Origin: Promicromonospora sp. AC04
GTDB taxonomy: Bacteria > Actinomycetota > Actinomycetes > Actinomycetales > Cellulomonadaceae
Direction: 5' to 3'
NCBI RefSeq assembly: GCF_003058225.1
Contig: NZ_QBUG01000001.1
Location: 186,001-250,000, forward strand
DNA: 64,000 nucleotides
The notes under the pieces are model-generated. The model ran no database searches, was not told the DNA's origin, and saw only the letters and a list, made by a program, of their open reading frames with translations. Below, one piece after another: positions 1-8,379 of this stretch. Every line of letters begins with the position of its first letter. Position 1 is the stretch's first letter. The translations under genes were made by a program, and so were the position numbers.

Positions 1-117
1 CCCGAGGCTGCCCCGCACGCTCGGCCGGCGCCGGTCGTGGGACGACACGATGCCCCGCTCGACGGCCGGCTCGGTGCGCCGGCGGGCGAGCGCCGTCGTC
101 CGGTTGTTCGCTGCCAT
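1..117 (-). CDS. ABC sugar transporter permease, N-terminal fragment (cut by window edge)
   Basis: An ATG on the minus strand at 117 opens an uninterrupted frame of 39 codons that runs off the window. It starts one base after the stop codon of the upstream permease gene, the usual arrangement for the second permease (MalG type) of a carbohydrate ABC transporter. Only the basic, Arg-rich cytoplasmic N-terminus (MAANNRTTALARRR...) is visible, so no membrane span or EAA loop can be checked. The assignment rests on position and coding-like base composition, not on homology. Confidence 0.55.
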   Translation of the reverse strand, partial: MAANNRTTALARRRTEPAVERGIVSSHDRRRPSVRGSLG

Positions 118-118
118 G

Positions 119-1090
119 TCAGCTGCTCCAGGGTCGGGTCACGCGGAAGTAGATCGCGGACAGGACGGCCAGGACTCCCGCGAGCATCAGGCTCAGGGCG
201 GTCGCGGCCCCGTAGTTGCCGCCGAGGCTGCTCCCGAACGCGTAGTCGTAGATCAGCATGAGGATCGTGAGGGTCGCGTTGTTGGGGCCGCCGCCGGTGA
301 ACAGGAACGGCTCCAGGAACACCTGGGAGGTGCCGATGACCTGCAGGATCAGCGTGATGAACAGGACGCCCCGCAGCTGCGGCAGGGTCACGTGCCAGAT
401 CTTGCGCCACACGCCCGCGCCGTCCACCTCGGCCGCCTCGTAGAGCTCGGTCCGTACCCCGACGAGGGCGGCGAGGTAGATGATGACGGTCCCGCCGGCG
501 GCCGCCCAGGTCGCCTCGAGGACCAGGGACGGCATGGCGCTGGACGCGTCCTGGAGCCACGGGTACGGGCCGAGGCCCACCCAGCCGGCGATGGTGTTGA
601 ACACGCCGGTGCCGGAGGGGTCGTAGAAGAACTTCCACAGCAGCACGGCCACGACGGGCGGCACGACGACGGGCAGGTACGCGAGCGCCGAGAACAGGCC
701 CCGCATGCGCCGCACCTCGCTCATCAGGACCGCGGCGGCCAGCGGCAGCGGATAGCCGAAGACCAGCGCGAGCAGCGCGAACCACAGCGTGTTCGCAACG
801 GCCTTGCCCAGGAGCGGGTCCTGCAGCACGAACACGAAGTTGTCGAGCCCCACGAACTCGGGGGTGGTGACGAGGTTGGTCTCCTGGACGCTCATGACGA
901 GCGCCCGTCCGATGGGGAACCAGGAGAAGACCCCGAACACCAGGATCATCGGCAGCGCGATGATCAGGGTGCTCAGGCCGCCGTCGCGCAGCCAGTCCCG
1001 GGGCGTGCGGCGGGCGCGCCGGCGGGGTCCGGACGACGACGGCGGCTGGGCCGGCGTCGTCGTCCGGAGCGGGCTTGACAGAGTGGTCAT
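119..1090 (-). CDS. Carbohydrate ABC transporter permease (MalF/UgpA type)
   Basis: A 323-residue integral membrane protein that would form half of the channel of an alpha-glucoside importer. After a basic N-terminus (residues 1-38) it has six predicted membrane spans, the first at about 39-60. The EAA loop that contacts the ATPase is visible at about 218-237 (YEAAEVDGAGVWRKIWHVTL), with its conserved Gly. A longer reading frame exists upstream, but the ATG at 1090 lies two bases after the stop of the binding-protein gene, which fits a tightly coupled operon. No ATPase gene is in view; actinobacterial sugar permeases often share a distant MsiK-type ATPase. Confidence 0.9.
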   Translation of the reverse strand: MTTLSSPLRTTTPAQPPSSSGPRRRARRTPRDWLRDGGLSTLIIALPMILVFGVFSWFPIGRALVMSVQETNLVTTPEFVGLDNFVFVLQDPLLGKAVANTLWFALLALVFGYPLPLAAAVLMSEVRRMRGLFSALAYLPVVVPPVVAVLLWKFFYDPSGTGVFNTIAGWVGLGPYPWLQDASSAMPSLVLEATWAAAGGTVIIYLAALVGVRTELYEAAEVDGAGVWRKIWHVTLPQLRGVLFITLILQVIGTSQVFLEPFLFTGGGPNNATLTILMLIYDYAFGSSLGGNYGAATALSLMLAGVLAVLSAIYFRVTRPWSS

Positions 1091-1092
1091 GG

Positions 1093-2466
1093 TCAGCCGC
1101 GGTCGAGGAGTCCCTGGACCTGGGTCTGCGCGTCGGCGAGGAGCGCGTCGATGTCCGCGTTCTCGTCCGTCAGCACGGCCTGGACCACCGGGTCGAGCGC
1201 CGCGTACACGTCCTGGGTGGCGACGGCGGGCTCGGGGATGACCGGCTGGTCGAACATCTGGTCGGTCATCGGTGCGAAGTTCTCCAGCGGGACGTTGACC
1301 AGGTCCTTGATCCAGCTCTGCTGCTGCTCGTACGTCTCGCGGTCGAAGATCGGCAGCGCGGGCGCGCCGACGGGCTGGTCGGTCTCGGCGGCGACCTCGG
1401 CCTCGGCGACCGCCTGCTCCTGGTCGGTCAGCTTGGAGATGTAGTAGAAGTCGATCCACTTCACCGCCGCCGCCTGCTCGGCCGCCGACGCCGCCGAGCT
1501 CACCGCGGCGAGCGTGCCGCCGCCGAGCGTGCCGGAGTCGTCGCCCTCCAGGGGCAGCACCGTGACGCCGTACTCCTCCGGGTCCATCTGGTTCTGCGTG
1601 AACAGGTTGGGGTAGTTGGCGCCGCCCGAGACGTACATGCCGATCTTGCCGGCGGCGAAGTCCTGGTTGATGGTGCCCCAGTCGTACAGGAAGCTCGCGC
1701 CCATGGAGTTGTCCTCCCAGCGCATCTCCCGCAGCATCTCCAGGGCCTCGACCGTCGCGTCGTTGTCGACGGTGGCGGTCGCCTCCTCACCCTCACCCTC
1801 GACGATGCGGCCGCCCAGCGCATAGGTCTCGGTGGTGAGGATCCACCCGCCGGTGTTGCTCTGCGTCATGTGGGCGTAGCCGGCCTGGCCCGTCTCGTCC
1901 GCGATGGTCTTGGCCGCCGCGCGGACCTCGTCCCACGTCGCGGGCGGGTTGTCCGGGTCGAGGCCGGCCTCCTCGAAGAGCCTGCGGTTGTAGTGCAGAC
2001 CCTGGTTGTAGGCGGCGATCGGCACGGCCCACATCGCGCCGTCCGCGTCCTGGCCCGCCGCGGCGATGGTGGGGTTGAACTGGTCCGCATAGGGCAGCTC
2101 GGCCACCAGGTCGCTGACGTCGGCGATCTGCCCGCGCTCGATGAGGGCGCGGCCGTCGGTGAACGGGATCGGGAAGACGTCGGGCAGCGTGCCGCCCGCC
2201 AGCTCGGCGGCGAACGTCGTGCCGGACCAGGTGAACTCCTTGGTCTCCACCTGGATGTCCGGGTTGGCCTCCTCGAACTGCGCGATGCGCTCGTCGAACG
2301 CGTCGATGGCGGCCTGCTCGAGGCCTGCGTCGATGGAGACCTCGATGGTCACCGGGCCCGTCGGCTCCGCGGCGGGGTCCTCGGACGAGCCGCAGGCCGT
2401 CAGGGTTCCCGCGAGCGACAGGACGCCCACCAGGGCGAACGCCGCGCGCTTCTGTGCTGACTTCAT
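1093..2466 (-). CDS. Carbohydrate ABC transporter substrate-binding lipoprotein
   Basis: A 457-residue extracytoplasmic solute-binding protein of the family 1 (MalE-like) type. The N-terminus MKSAQKRAAFALVGVLSLAG followed by LTAC-GSS is a lipoprotein signal peptide, with Cys at about residue 25 as lipidation site. The start at 2466 is supported by an AAGGAG Shine-Dalgarno about six bases upstream; an in-frame upstream extension lacks both signal. It follows the GH13 glucosidase gene by 75 bp and precedes two permease genes, so it should deliver an alpha-glucoside (maltose, trehalose or similar) to the channel. The exact sugar cannot be read from sequence. Confidence 0.92.
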   Translation of the reverse strand: MKSAQKRAAFALVGVLSLAGTLTACGSSEDPAAEPTGPVTIEVSIDAGLEQAAIDAFDERIAQFEEANPDIQVETKEFTWSGTTFAAELAGGTLPDVFPIPFTDGRALIERGQIADVSDLVAELPYADQFNPTIAAAGQDADGAMWAVPIAAYNQGLHYNRRLFEEAGLDPDNPPATWDEVRAAAKTIADETGQAGYAHMTQSNTGGWILTTETYALGGRIVEGEGEEATATVDNDATVEALEMLREMRWEDNSMGASFLYDWGTINQDFAAGKIGMYVSGGANYPNLFTQNQMDPEEYGVTVLPLEGDDSGTLGGGTLAAVSSAASAAEQAAAVKWIDFYYISKLTDQEQAVAEAEVAAETDQPVGAPALPIFDRETYEQQQSWIKDLVNVPLENFAPMTDQMFDQPVIPEPAVATQDVYAALDPVVQAVLTDENADIDALLADAQTQVQGLLDRG

Positions 2467-2484
2467 TGTCACTCCTTGGGTCTT

Positions 2485-2502
2485 GTGCCGGTGGGACGGC
2501 AC
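2485..2502 (-). other. Small hairpin between glucosidase and binding-protein genes
   Basis: GTGCCG (2485-2490) pairs with CGGCAC (2497-2502) around a six-base loop in the 75-bp gap before the binding-protein gene. It could be a processing or stabilising element of the polycistronic mRNA; it has no T-tract and is short, so the role is a guess. Confidence 0.3.
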
Positions 2503-2541
2503 TTCTGGGGGAAGCACATCTGGTGCAGGTAGTGCCGGAGA

Positions 2542-4218
2542 TCAGGACGGCAGGCGGAGCCAGACAGCGGTGTCCGGCCCGACGGCGCCGTCGACGGGAC
2601 CGCTCGCCAGGAGCACCGTGGCCCCGGCGGGCAGGGGGACGGGGGCCGCCCCGAGGTTGACGACGCAGGCGAAGCCCACGCCGCGGGTGAACGCGAGGAC
2701 GTCGTCCCCCTGGGTGTCGAGATCGAGGGCGAGGTCGAGCCACGCCAGCGCCTCGGCGTGCAGCGCCGGAAGGTCGCGCCGCAGGTGCAGCGCCCGGCGG
2801 TAGAGGCTCAGCATCGAGTCCGGGTCGCCGTGCTGCGCCTCGACCGACCGGTCCCGCCAGGAGGCCGGCTGGGGCAGCCAGGGCGCCCCGCCGCCGTCGG
2901 GCCCGAAGCCGAGGCTGGAGCCCGTGCGGGTCCACGGGAGGGGGACGCGGCAGCCGTCCCGGCCGGGGTCGACGCCCTCGGACCGGAAGTGCATGGGGTC
3001 CTGGATTGCCGCGCGGGGCACGTCCGCCTCGGGCAGGCCGAGCTCGTCGCCCTGGTAGACGTACATGGCGCCGGGCAGCGCGGCGACCAGCAGGGCCGCT
3101 GCCCGCGCGCGGCGGGTACCGAGCTCCAGGTCGGACGGCGTGCCGAACCGCTTGGCGGCGAAGTCGAACGACGAGTCCTCGCGGCCGTACCGCGTCACGG
3201 GGCGGGTGACGTCGTGGTTCGACAGGACCCACGTGGCCGGCGCCCCGACGGGGGCGTGCGCCTCGAGCGTGGTCCGGATCGACTCGCGCAGCTCCTTGGC
3301 GTCCCAGGGGCGCGCCATGAAGTCGAAGTTGAACGCCGTGTGCATCTCGTCGGGGCGCAGGTACTGGGCGAACCGCTCGTGGTCCGCGAGCCACACCTCG
3401 CCGACCAGCACGCGGGGCTCCGGGTAGGAGTCCGCCACGCGGCGCCAGCCGCGGTAGATGTCGTGGATCTCGTCGCGGTCCAGGTGGGGGTGCTCCCCCG
3501 GGCCCGCCGTCTCCGGGACCTCCGGCAGCTCCGGGTCCTTGACGATGAGCGCCGCCGAGTCGATCCGGATGCCCGCCGCGCCGCGGTCGAACCAGAACCG
3601 CAGGACGTCCTCGTGCTCCTGCCGGACGTCGGGGTGGTTCCAGTTGAGGTCCGGCTGCTCGGGGGTGAACAGGTGCAGGTACCACTGGCCGGGCGTGCCG
3701 TCCGGGTCCGTGGTGCGGGTCCAGGTCTGGCCTTGGAAGCTCGACACCCAGCCGGTGGGCATCTGCGCGCCGTCGGCGCCCTTGCCGTCGTGGAACCAGA
3801 ACCGCTCACGCTCGGGCGAGCCCGGGCCGGCCGCCAGCGCTGCGCGGAACCACTCGTGCTCCGCGGAGATGTGGTTGGGGACGACGTCGACGATGGTGCG
3901 GATGCCCAGCTCGCCCGCCTCGGCGATCAGCGCCTCGGCGTCGTCCAGCGTGCCGAACGCCGGGTCGATCCGGCGGTAGTCGCGCACGTCGTAGCCGCCG
4001 TCCGCCAGGGGCGAGGCGTACCAGGGCGTGTACCAGATGGCGTCGACGCCCAGGTCGCGAAGGTAACCCAGCCGGGAGCGGACGCCGGCGAGGTCACCGG
4101 TGCCGTCGCCGTCGCCGTCCGCGAAGCTGCGGGGGTAGATCTGGTAGATCACGGCGCTGCGCCACCACTCGGGTGCGGCGGGGCGCGGTTCCACTGCCGG
4201 CTCGGACGTCGTCGTCAT
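2542..4218 (-). CDS. GH13 alpha-glucosidase (oligo-1,6-glucosidase/maltase type)
   Basis: A 558-residue cytoplasmic glycoside hydrolase family 13 enzyme that releases glucose from alpha-glucosides imported by the transporter encoded just downstream. All four GH13 regions are visible: DVVPNH (about 111-116), GIRIDSA with nucleophile Asp at about 220, GEVW with acid/base Glu at about 274, and SNHD (about 333-336). WWRSAVIYQIYPRSF near the N-terminus is typical of the maltase/isomaltase/sucrose hydrolase group. It has no signal peptide. It is the first enzyme gene after lacI and appears leaderless (TACGGT seven bases before the ATG). Linkage specificity (alpha-1,4 versus alpha-1,6) cannot be settled here. 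Confidence 0.93.
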   Translation of the reverse strand: MTTTSEPAVEPRPAAPEWWRSAVIYQIYPRSFADGDGDGTGDLAGVRSRLGYLRDLGVDAIWYTPWYASPLADGGYDVRDYRRIDPAFGTLDDAEALIAEAGELGIRTIVDVVPNHISAEHEWFRAALAAGPGSPERERFWFHDGKGADGAQMPTGWVSSFQGQTWTRTTDPDGTPGQWYLHLFTPEQPDLNWNHPDVRQEHEDVLRFWFDRGAAGIRIDSAALIVKDPELPEVPETAGPGEHPHLDRDEIHDIYRGWRRVADSYPEPRVLVGEVWLADHERFAQYLRPDEMHTAFNFDFMARPWDAKELRESIRTTLEAHAPVGAPATWVLSNHDVTRPVTRYGREDSSFDFAAKRFGTPSDLELGTRRARAAALLVAALPGAMYVYQGDELGLPEADVPRAAIQDPMHFRSEGVDPGRDGCRVPLPWTRTGSSLGFGPDGGGAPWLPQPASWRDRSVEAQHGDPDSMLSLYRRALHLRRDLPALHAEALAWLDLALDLDTQGDDVLAFTRGVGFACVVNLGAAPVPLPAGATVLLASGPVDGAVGPDTAVWLRLPS

Positions 4219-4225
4219 GCCGTGA

Positions 4226-4255
4226 ACCGTAAGTCACATGACAACAGTCGCGCAA
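4226..4255 (-). promoter_or_regulatory. Putative promoter of the glucosidase operon
   Basis: Reading the minus strand, TTGCGC (4255-4250) is followed after 18 bases by TACGGT (4231-4226), which ends seven bases before the ATG at 4218. The sequence CTTGCGC at the -35 also occurs in the centre of the large palindrome upstream of the LacI-type gene, so it may be a repressor half-site. Confidence 0.5.
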
Positions 4256-4271
4256 GAACTTGACAGCAAGG

Positions 4272-5291
4272 TTATCGATTCGCGACAACCTTCACAGCAG
4301 CCGTAGAGGCGCGGACCACGAGCTCGGGCTCGAAGAGCAGCTCGTCGCGCGGCACGTCGCTGCCGTCGATGAGCGCCGCGAGCAGGTCGACGGCGGCCCG
4401 GCCCATCGGCTCGATCGGCTGGCGCACGGTGGTCAGGGCCGGGTCGGTGGAGTTCATCAGCGCGGAGTCGTCGTAGCCGACCACCGACACGTCCGCCGGG
4501 CACGACAGGCCGACCCGGCGCACCGCCCGGATCGCGCCGAGGGCGAGCGGGTCGCTGGCGCAGACGATCGCCGTGGCTCCGGCCTCGATGAGGCGGTTGG
4601 CCGCGGCCTGGCCGCTCTCCAGCGAGTACTGCGAGTGCGCAACCAGCTCGGCGCCGAGCTTCAGGTCGCGCCGCTTCGCGAACCGCTGCGCGGCGGCCAG
4701 CTTGCGCTCCGACGGCACGTGGTCGGCCGGGCCGAGCAACAGGCCGACCCGCTGGTGCCCCAGCGACGTGACGTGGCCCAGCGCCTGCTCCATCGCCACG
4801 AGGTCGTCGCAGGCGACGCGCGGGAAGGCAAGGTCCTCGATCGAGGCGTTCATGAGGACCACGGGCAGCCCGAGGTCCTCCAGCCGCCGGTAGTGCGCGT
4901 GGTCGGCCTCGCGCTCGGCGTAGAAGCCGCCCGCGAAGATCACGCCGGAGACCTGCTGCTGGAGCAGCAGGTCGATGTACTCGGCCTCGGTGACGCCGCC
5001 GGCCGTGCGGGTGCAGAGCACGGGGGTGAACCCGTGCTGCGCCAGCGCGCCGCCGATCACCTCCGCGAACGCGGGGAAGATCGGGTTGACGAGCTCCGGC
5101 AGGACCAGCCCGACGAGCTTGCCGCGGCTGCCCCGCAGCTTGGTGGGCCGTTCGTAGCCCAGCACGTCGAGGGCCGTGAGCACGGCGTCCCGGGTGCCCT
5201 GGGACACCCCGGGCTTTCCGTTGAGGACGCGACTGACCGTCGCCTCGCTCACGCCTACCTTTTTCGCCACGTCCGCCAGCCGTCTCGACAT
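4272..5291 (-). CDS. LacI-family transcriptional regulator of the alpha-glucoside operon
   Basis: A 339-residue repressor. The N-terminal helix-turn-helix and hinge are plain (LADVAKKVGVSEATVSRVLN, about residues 5-24, then YERP), followed by a periplasmic-binding-protein-like effector domain with VGLVLPELVNPIFP and the closing VVGYDDSALMNS and TTVRQP motifs. The ATG at 5291 was preferred over a GTG at 5315 because it starts directly before the HTH and lies seven bases after a TAGGAT -10 element. It lies 53 bp upstream of the GH13 gene on the same strand, so it probably senses the imported sugar and controls the locus and itself. Confidence 0.93.
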   Translation of the reverse strand: MSRRLADVAKKVGVSEATVSRVLNGKPGVSQGTRDAVLTALDVLGYERPTKLRGSRGKLVGLVLPELVNPIFPAFAEVIGGALAQHGFTPVLCTRTAGGVTEAEYIDLLLQQQVSGVIFAGGFYAEREADHAHYRRLEDLGLPVVLMNASIEDLAFPRVACDDLVAMEQALGHVTSLGHQRVGLLLGPADHVPSERKLAAAQRFAKRRDLKLGAELVAHSQYSLESGQAAANRLIEAGATAIVCASDPLALGAIRAVRRVGLSCPADVSVVGYDDSALMNSTDPALTTVRQPIEPMGRAAVDLLAALIDGSDVPRDELLFEPELVVRASTAAVKVVANR

Positions 5292-5298
5292 GACGTCG

Positions 5299-5304
5299 AT
5301 CCTA
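5299..5304 (-). promoter_or_regulatory. -10 element of the lacI-type gene (leaderless)
   Basis: TAGGAT on the minus strand ends seven bases before the ATG at 5291, leaving no room for a Shine-Dalgarno sequence. Confidence 0.5.
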
Positions 5305-5313
5305 GTACGGATC

Positions 5314-5360
5314 ACGCAAACCGCTTGCAGGACTTGCGCAGTCCTGCAAGCGGCTTGCGT
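5314..5360. promoter_or_regulatory. Large palindromic operator upstream of the LacI-type gene
   Basis: Two 21-bp arms (5314-5334 and 5340-5360) are inverted copies with a single mismatch around a five-base centre. Each arm itself contains an imperfect LacI-type operator of the form GCAAnCCGCTTGC or GCAAGCGGCTTGC (5316-5328 and 5346-5358). The palindrome covers the region where the -35 of the repressor gene should lie. Most likely it is a double operator for autoregulation; a stem-loop is the alternative. Confidence 0.6.
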
Positions 5361-5373
5361 CGCTCGGACGCGC

Positions 5374-5410
5374 CAGGCGCACAGGTCGCCTTCCGTGACC
5401 TGTGCGCCTG
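5374..5410 (-). terminator. Terminator hairpin after hflX
   Basis: A perfect 14-bp stem (5374-5387 with 5397-5410) and nine-base loop lies 22 bp after the hflX stop codon, between hflX and the lacI promoter. It has no T-run, as is common in high-GC actinobacteria. Confidence 0.6.
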
Positions 5411-5432
5411 AGACGTTCGGGTGCGGCCGAGG

Positions 5433-6974
5433 TCAGGACGCGACGGCGACCTGCCGCAGCTCCGTGGCGAGCTGCTCGTCCACGCGGCCGCGCAGGTGGG
5501 TACCCGTGGCGACGTGCTCGGTCAGGTCGATGTCACCGTGCTCGTGCACGCGGTGCACCAGGTCGCCCCGCTCGTACGGGACCACGAGGTCGATCTCGAT
5601 ACCCGGGCGCGGCAGCTCGGCCGCGATCCGGGCGCGCAGCTCGGCGATGCCCTCGCCGGAGTGCGCGGAGACGACGGCGGTGTGCCGCTCGCGCCGCTGG
5701 ATCCGGCCCACGACCGTCGGGTCGGCGATGTCGGCCTTGTTCAGCACCACGATCTCGTGGACGTCCTCGAACGCCGGGATCTCGGACAGCACCTCGCGCA
5801 CCGCGGCGATCTGCCCCTCCGGGTCCGGGTGGGACGCGTCGACCACGTGCAGCAGGATGTCGGCGTCGCCGACCTCCTCCAGCGTGGACCGGAACGCCTC
5901 GACGAGCTGGTGCGGCAGGTGCCGCACGAACCCGACCGTGTCCGTGAAGGTGTAGACGCGCCCGTCCTCGGTCTTGGTGCGGCGGACCGTCGGGTCCAGC
6001 GTGGCGAACAGCGCGTTCTGGACCAGCACGCCCGCGCCGGTCAGCGCGTTGAGCAGCGAGGACTTGCCCGCGTTCGTGTAGCCCGCAATGGCGACCGCCG
6101 GGATCGCGTTGCGCTTGCGGCTCAGCCGCTTGGTCTCGCGCGCCGGCTTCATCGCGGTGATCTCGCGCCGCAGCTTGGCCATCCGGTCGCGGATGCGCCG
6201 CCGGTCCAGCTCGATCTTGGTCTCACCGGGACCGCGCGAGCCCATGCCGGCGCCCGCGCCGCCCACCTGGCCACCGGCCTGGCGGGACATCGACTCGCCC
6301 CAGCCGCGCAGGCGCGGCAGCAGGTACTCGAGCTGCGCGAGCTCGACCTGCGCCTTGCCCTCACGGGACTTCGCGTGCTGCGCGAAGATGTCCAGGATCA
6401 GGGCCGTCCGGTCGACGACCTTCACCTTCACCACGTCCTCCAGCGCGCGGCGCTGGGAGGGCGCGAGCTCGCTGTCGACGATCACGGTGTCGGCACCCGT
6501 CGCCAGGACCACCTCGGCCAGCTCAAGGGCCTTGCCGGACCCCAGGTACGTGCCCGGGTCGGGCTTCTGCCGGCGCTGCAGCATGCCGTCCAGCACCTGG
6601 GAGCCTGCCGTCTCGGCCAGTGCGGCGAGCTCGCGCAGCGAGATCTCGGCGTCGCGGGCCGCGTGCTCGCCACCCGAGAACAGGCCGACGAGCACCACCT
6701 TCTCCAGGCGCAGCTGCCGGTACTCGACCTCGGTGACGTCCTCGAGCTCGGTCGACAGGCCGGCCACGCGGCGCAGGGCGGTGCGCTCCTCGAGGTCCAG
6801 CTGGTCGCCGTCGGCCACGGTGTGCACCGTGTCGCCGTCGGCACGTGCGGTCCCCGCCCGAGCGAGAACCCGTGCCACGACATCGTTCGCGATCGCCTGG
6901 GCGTCTGCCTGGGCTGCGCTGAGTTCGGGCGTCTCCTCTGCGGGGAGCTCGGGCTCTGTCGGGGTGTGGGTCAT
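5433..6974 (-). CDS. hflX: GTPase HflX, ribosome-splitting factor
   Basis: A 513-residue translational GTPase that binds the 50S subunit and splits stalled ribosomes. The HflX N-domain carries the Gly-rich linker GSRGPGETKIE (about 246-256). The G domain follows with G1 GYTNAGKSS (about 298-306), G3 DTVG (345-348) and G4 NKAD (412-415). The first 50 residues are acidic, Ala-rich and poorly conserved. Start is the ATG at 6974. The gene stands alone: a terminator hairpin follows and a 92-bp gap separates it from the acetyltransferase gene. In many actinobacteria hflX lies close to dapF and miaA, as here. Confidence 0.95.
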   Translation of the reverse strand: MTHTPTEPELPAEETPELSAAQADAQAIANDVVARVLARAGTARADGDTVHTVADGDQLDLEERTALRRVAGLSTELEDVTEVEYRQLRLEKVVLVGLFSGGEHAARDAEISLRELAALAETAGSQVLDGMLQRRQKPDPGTYLGSGKALELAEVVLATGADTVIVDSELAPSQRRALEDVVKVKVVDRTALILDIFAQHAKSREGKAQVELAQLEYLLPRLRGWGESMSRQAGGQVGGAGAGMGSRGPGETKIELDRRRIRDRMAKLRREITAMKPARETKRLSRKRNAIPAVAIAGYTNAGKSSLLNALTGAGVLVQNALFATLDPTVRRTKTEDGRVYTFTDTVGFVRHLPHQLVEAFRSTLEEVGDADILLHVVDASHPDPEGQIAAVREVLSEIPAFEDVHEIVVLNKADIADPTVVGRIQRRERHTAVVSAHSGEGIAELRARIAAELPRPGIEIDLVVPYERGDLVHRVHEHGDIDLTEHVATGTHLRGRVDEQLATELRQVAVAS

Positions 6975-7066
6975 GTACTACCTAACTCTCGATGGTTCTT
7001 GCCTCTGTACAACAAGGGTCCCACGGCCGAAAGTCCCGCGGCTATGTCTTTCCCCACCGGCACGGC

Positions 7067-7711
7067 TCAGAAGTCCAGCCGCATCACGCGACGCCGCTTC
7101 GTCGGCCTGCTGACCTCCGTCAGACCCGCTGCCGCGAACGGGCCGGGCGTGCCGACGTTGACCTCGCCCCAGGAGACCTCCTGCCCCGGGCCGGGCACTA
7201 TCGGGTACCCCTCGACCGCCTCGGCGCCGCGCTCCCGCGCGTGCCCGACGGCGGCCGCCGCCAGCTCGTACATCAGGCCCTGCTTGCGGTAGCCGACGCG
7301 GACGGCGAAGCAGGTGACCGCCCACACACCGTCGTCGTCCTTGTCCTCGTGCCGGCCCGCCCACGGGACCTGGCTGCCGCGGTACCGGACGAACTCGGTG
7401 CGGGGCGCCACCGCCACCCACCCGGCGGGCTCACCGTCGACGTAGGCGATCAGGGCGCCCGACGTCGGCGCTATGCCGCCCGCCTCGTCGGCGTCCGGTG
7501 CGGCGTCCGCGGCATCTGGTGCGGCGTCACCGGCCGGCCCCGCGTCGAGCTGCTCCCGCAGGTGGTGGGCGCGCTCCTCGACGGGCATGTACCACCAGGC
7601 GCGGTCGCCCAGCCGGATGCGCTGGCACTGGCAGTGGTGGGCGCCGCCGCGCGTGCCGAACACCGCCTGCACGTCGTCCCACCGGTCGGCGGTGGCCGGA
7701 ACGATCTCCAT
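7067..7711 (-). CDS. GNAT-family N-acetyltransferase
   Basis: A 214-residue protein with the acetyl-CoA binding signature of GNAT enzymes: VTCFAVRVGYRKQGLMYELA (about 125-145), where the RKQGL-type turn holds the pyrophosphate, and a following beta/alpha segment ending in VEGYPI. An unusual Cys/His-rich stretch near residue 24 (HHCQCQR) and a low-complexity Ala/Asp insert (about 55-75) precede it. The substrate is unknown. A CAGCCT hexamer six bases before the ATG may be its -10. It is divergent from the next methyltransferase gene, 53 bp away. Confidence 0.8.
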   Translation of the reverse strand: MEIVPATADRWDDVQAVFGTRGGAHHCQCQRIRLGDRAWWYMPVEERAHHLREQLDAGPAGDAAPDAADAAPDADEAGGIAPTSGALIAYVDGEPAGWVAVAPRTEFVRYRGSQVPWAGRHEDKDDDGVWAVTCFAVRVGYRKQGLMYELAAAAVGHARERGAEAVEGYPIVPGPGQEVSWGEVNVGTPGPFAAAGLTEVSRPTKRRRVMRLDF

Positions 7712-7751
7712 GCCCGCAGGCTGGCACCGGTCGCGACGAGCGGCAAGCGCC

Positions 7752-7757
7752 TAGGAT
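7752..7757 (+). promoter_or_regulatory. -10 element of the RsmC-like methyltransferase gene (leaderless)
   Basis: TAGGAT ends seven bases before the GTG at 7765; there is no Shine-Dalgarno sequence in between. Confidence 0.5.
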
Positions 7758-7764
7758 CGTGCGC

Positions 7765-8364
7765 GTGTCCACCGACCACTACTTCACCGCCCAGCCTGCC
7801 TCGGACGACGAGCGCCGCACTCGTATCGTCAACCTCGCCGGTCGCGAGCTGGAGGTCGAGGTCGCATCCGGTGTCTTCTCGCCCGGCGGGGTCGACAAGG
7901 GCACGGCGGTGCTGCTGGACCGGGCGCCGGCGCCTCCGCCGTCGGGCAACCTGCTCGACCTGGGGTGCGGCTGGGGGCCGATCACGATCCGCCTGGCGCT
8001 GGAGGCGCCGCACGCCACGGTGTGGGCGGTCGACGTCAACGAGCGCGCCCTCGACCTGGTGCGCCGCAATGCCGAGCGGCTCGGCCTGGCCAACGTCCGC
8101 GCGGCCCTGCCCGACGACGTGCCCGACGGCCTCGAGTTCGACGCGTGCTGGTCCAACCCGCCGATCCGCGTGGGCAAGCAGGCCCTGCACGACCTCCTGA
8201 CGCGCTGGCTGCCCCGGCTGGCGGACGGCGCGGACGCGTGGCTGGTGGTGCAGAAGAACCTGGGCTCCGACTCGCTCGCGCGCTGGATCACCGACGCCCT
8301 GGGCCTTCAGGTGGACCGGGAGGCGTCGTCCAAGGGGTTCCGCGTCCTGCGGGTCGCGGGCTGA
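7765..8364 (+). CDS. Class I SAM-dependent methyltransferase, RsmC/RlmG C-domain type
   Basis: A 199-residue methyltransferase. Motif I is LLDLGCGWGPI, followed by an acidic VDVN (motif II) and the catalytic SNPPI tetrapeptide typical of N2-guanine or N6-adenine RNA/DNA methylases. The protein matches the small single-domain relatives of RsmC, which methylates 16S rRNA, in length and motif order; the target here is inferred. The GTG at 7765 was chosen because TAGGAT lies just upstream; GTG at 7759 is an alternative. It converges on dapF, 15 bp away. Confidence 0.85.
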   Translation: MSTDHYFTAQPASDDERRTRIVNLAGRELEVEVASGVFSPGGVDKGTAVLLDRAPAPPPSGNLLDLGCGWGPITIRLALEAPHATVWAVDVNERALDLVRRNAERLGLANVRAALPDDVPDGLEFDACWSNPPIRVGKQALHDLLTRWLPRLADGADAWLVVQKNLGSDSLARWITDALGLQVDREASSKGFRVLRVAG

Positions 8365-8379
8365 CCCGTCCAGCGGTGG

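Noticed and set aside
1793-3685. Long minus-strand open frame of 630 codons across the LacI-regulated locus
   Set aside because: It overlaps the glucosidase and binding-protein genes in another frame, is Arg/Pro/Gly-rich and has no motif; a shadow of high-GC coding DNA.
6975-7066. Leaderless promoter for hflX
   Set aside because: TAGGT-like sequences are close to the start but do not sit at the six or seven base spacing; a TTGTAC element lacks a good -10.
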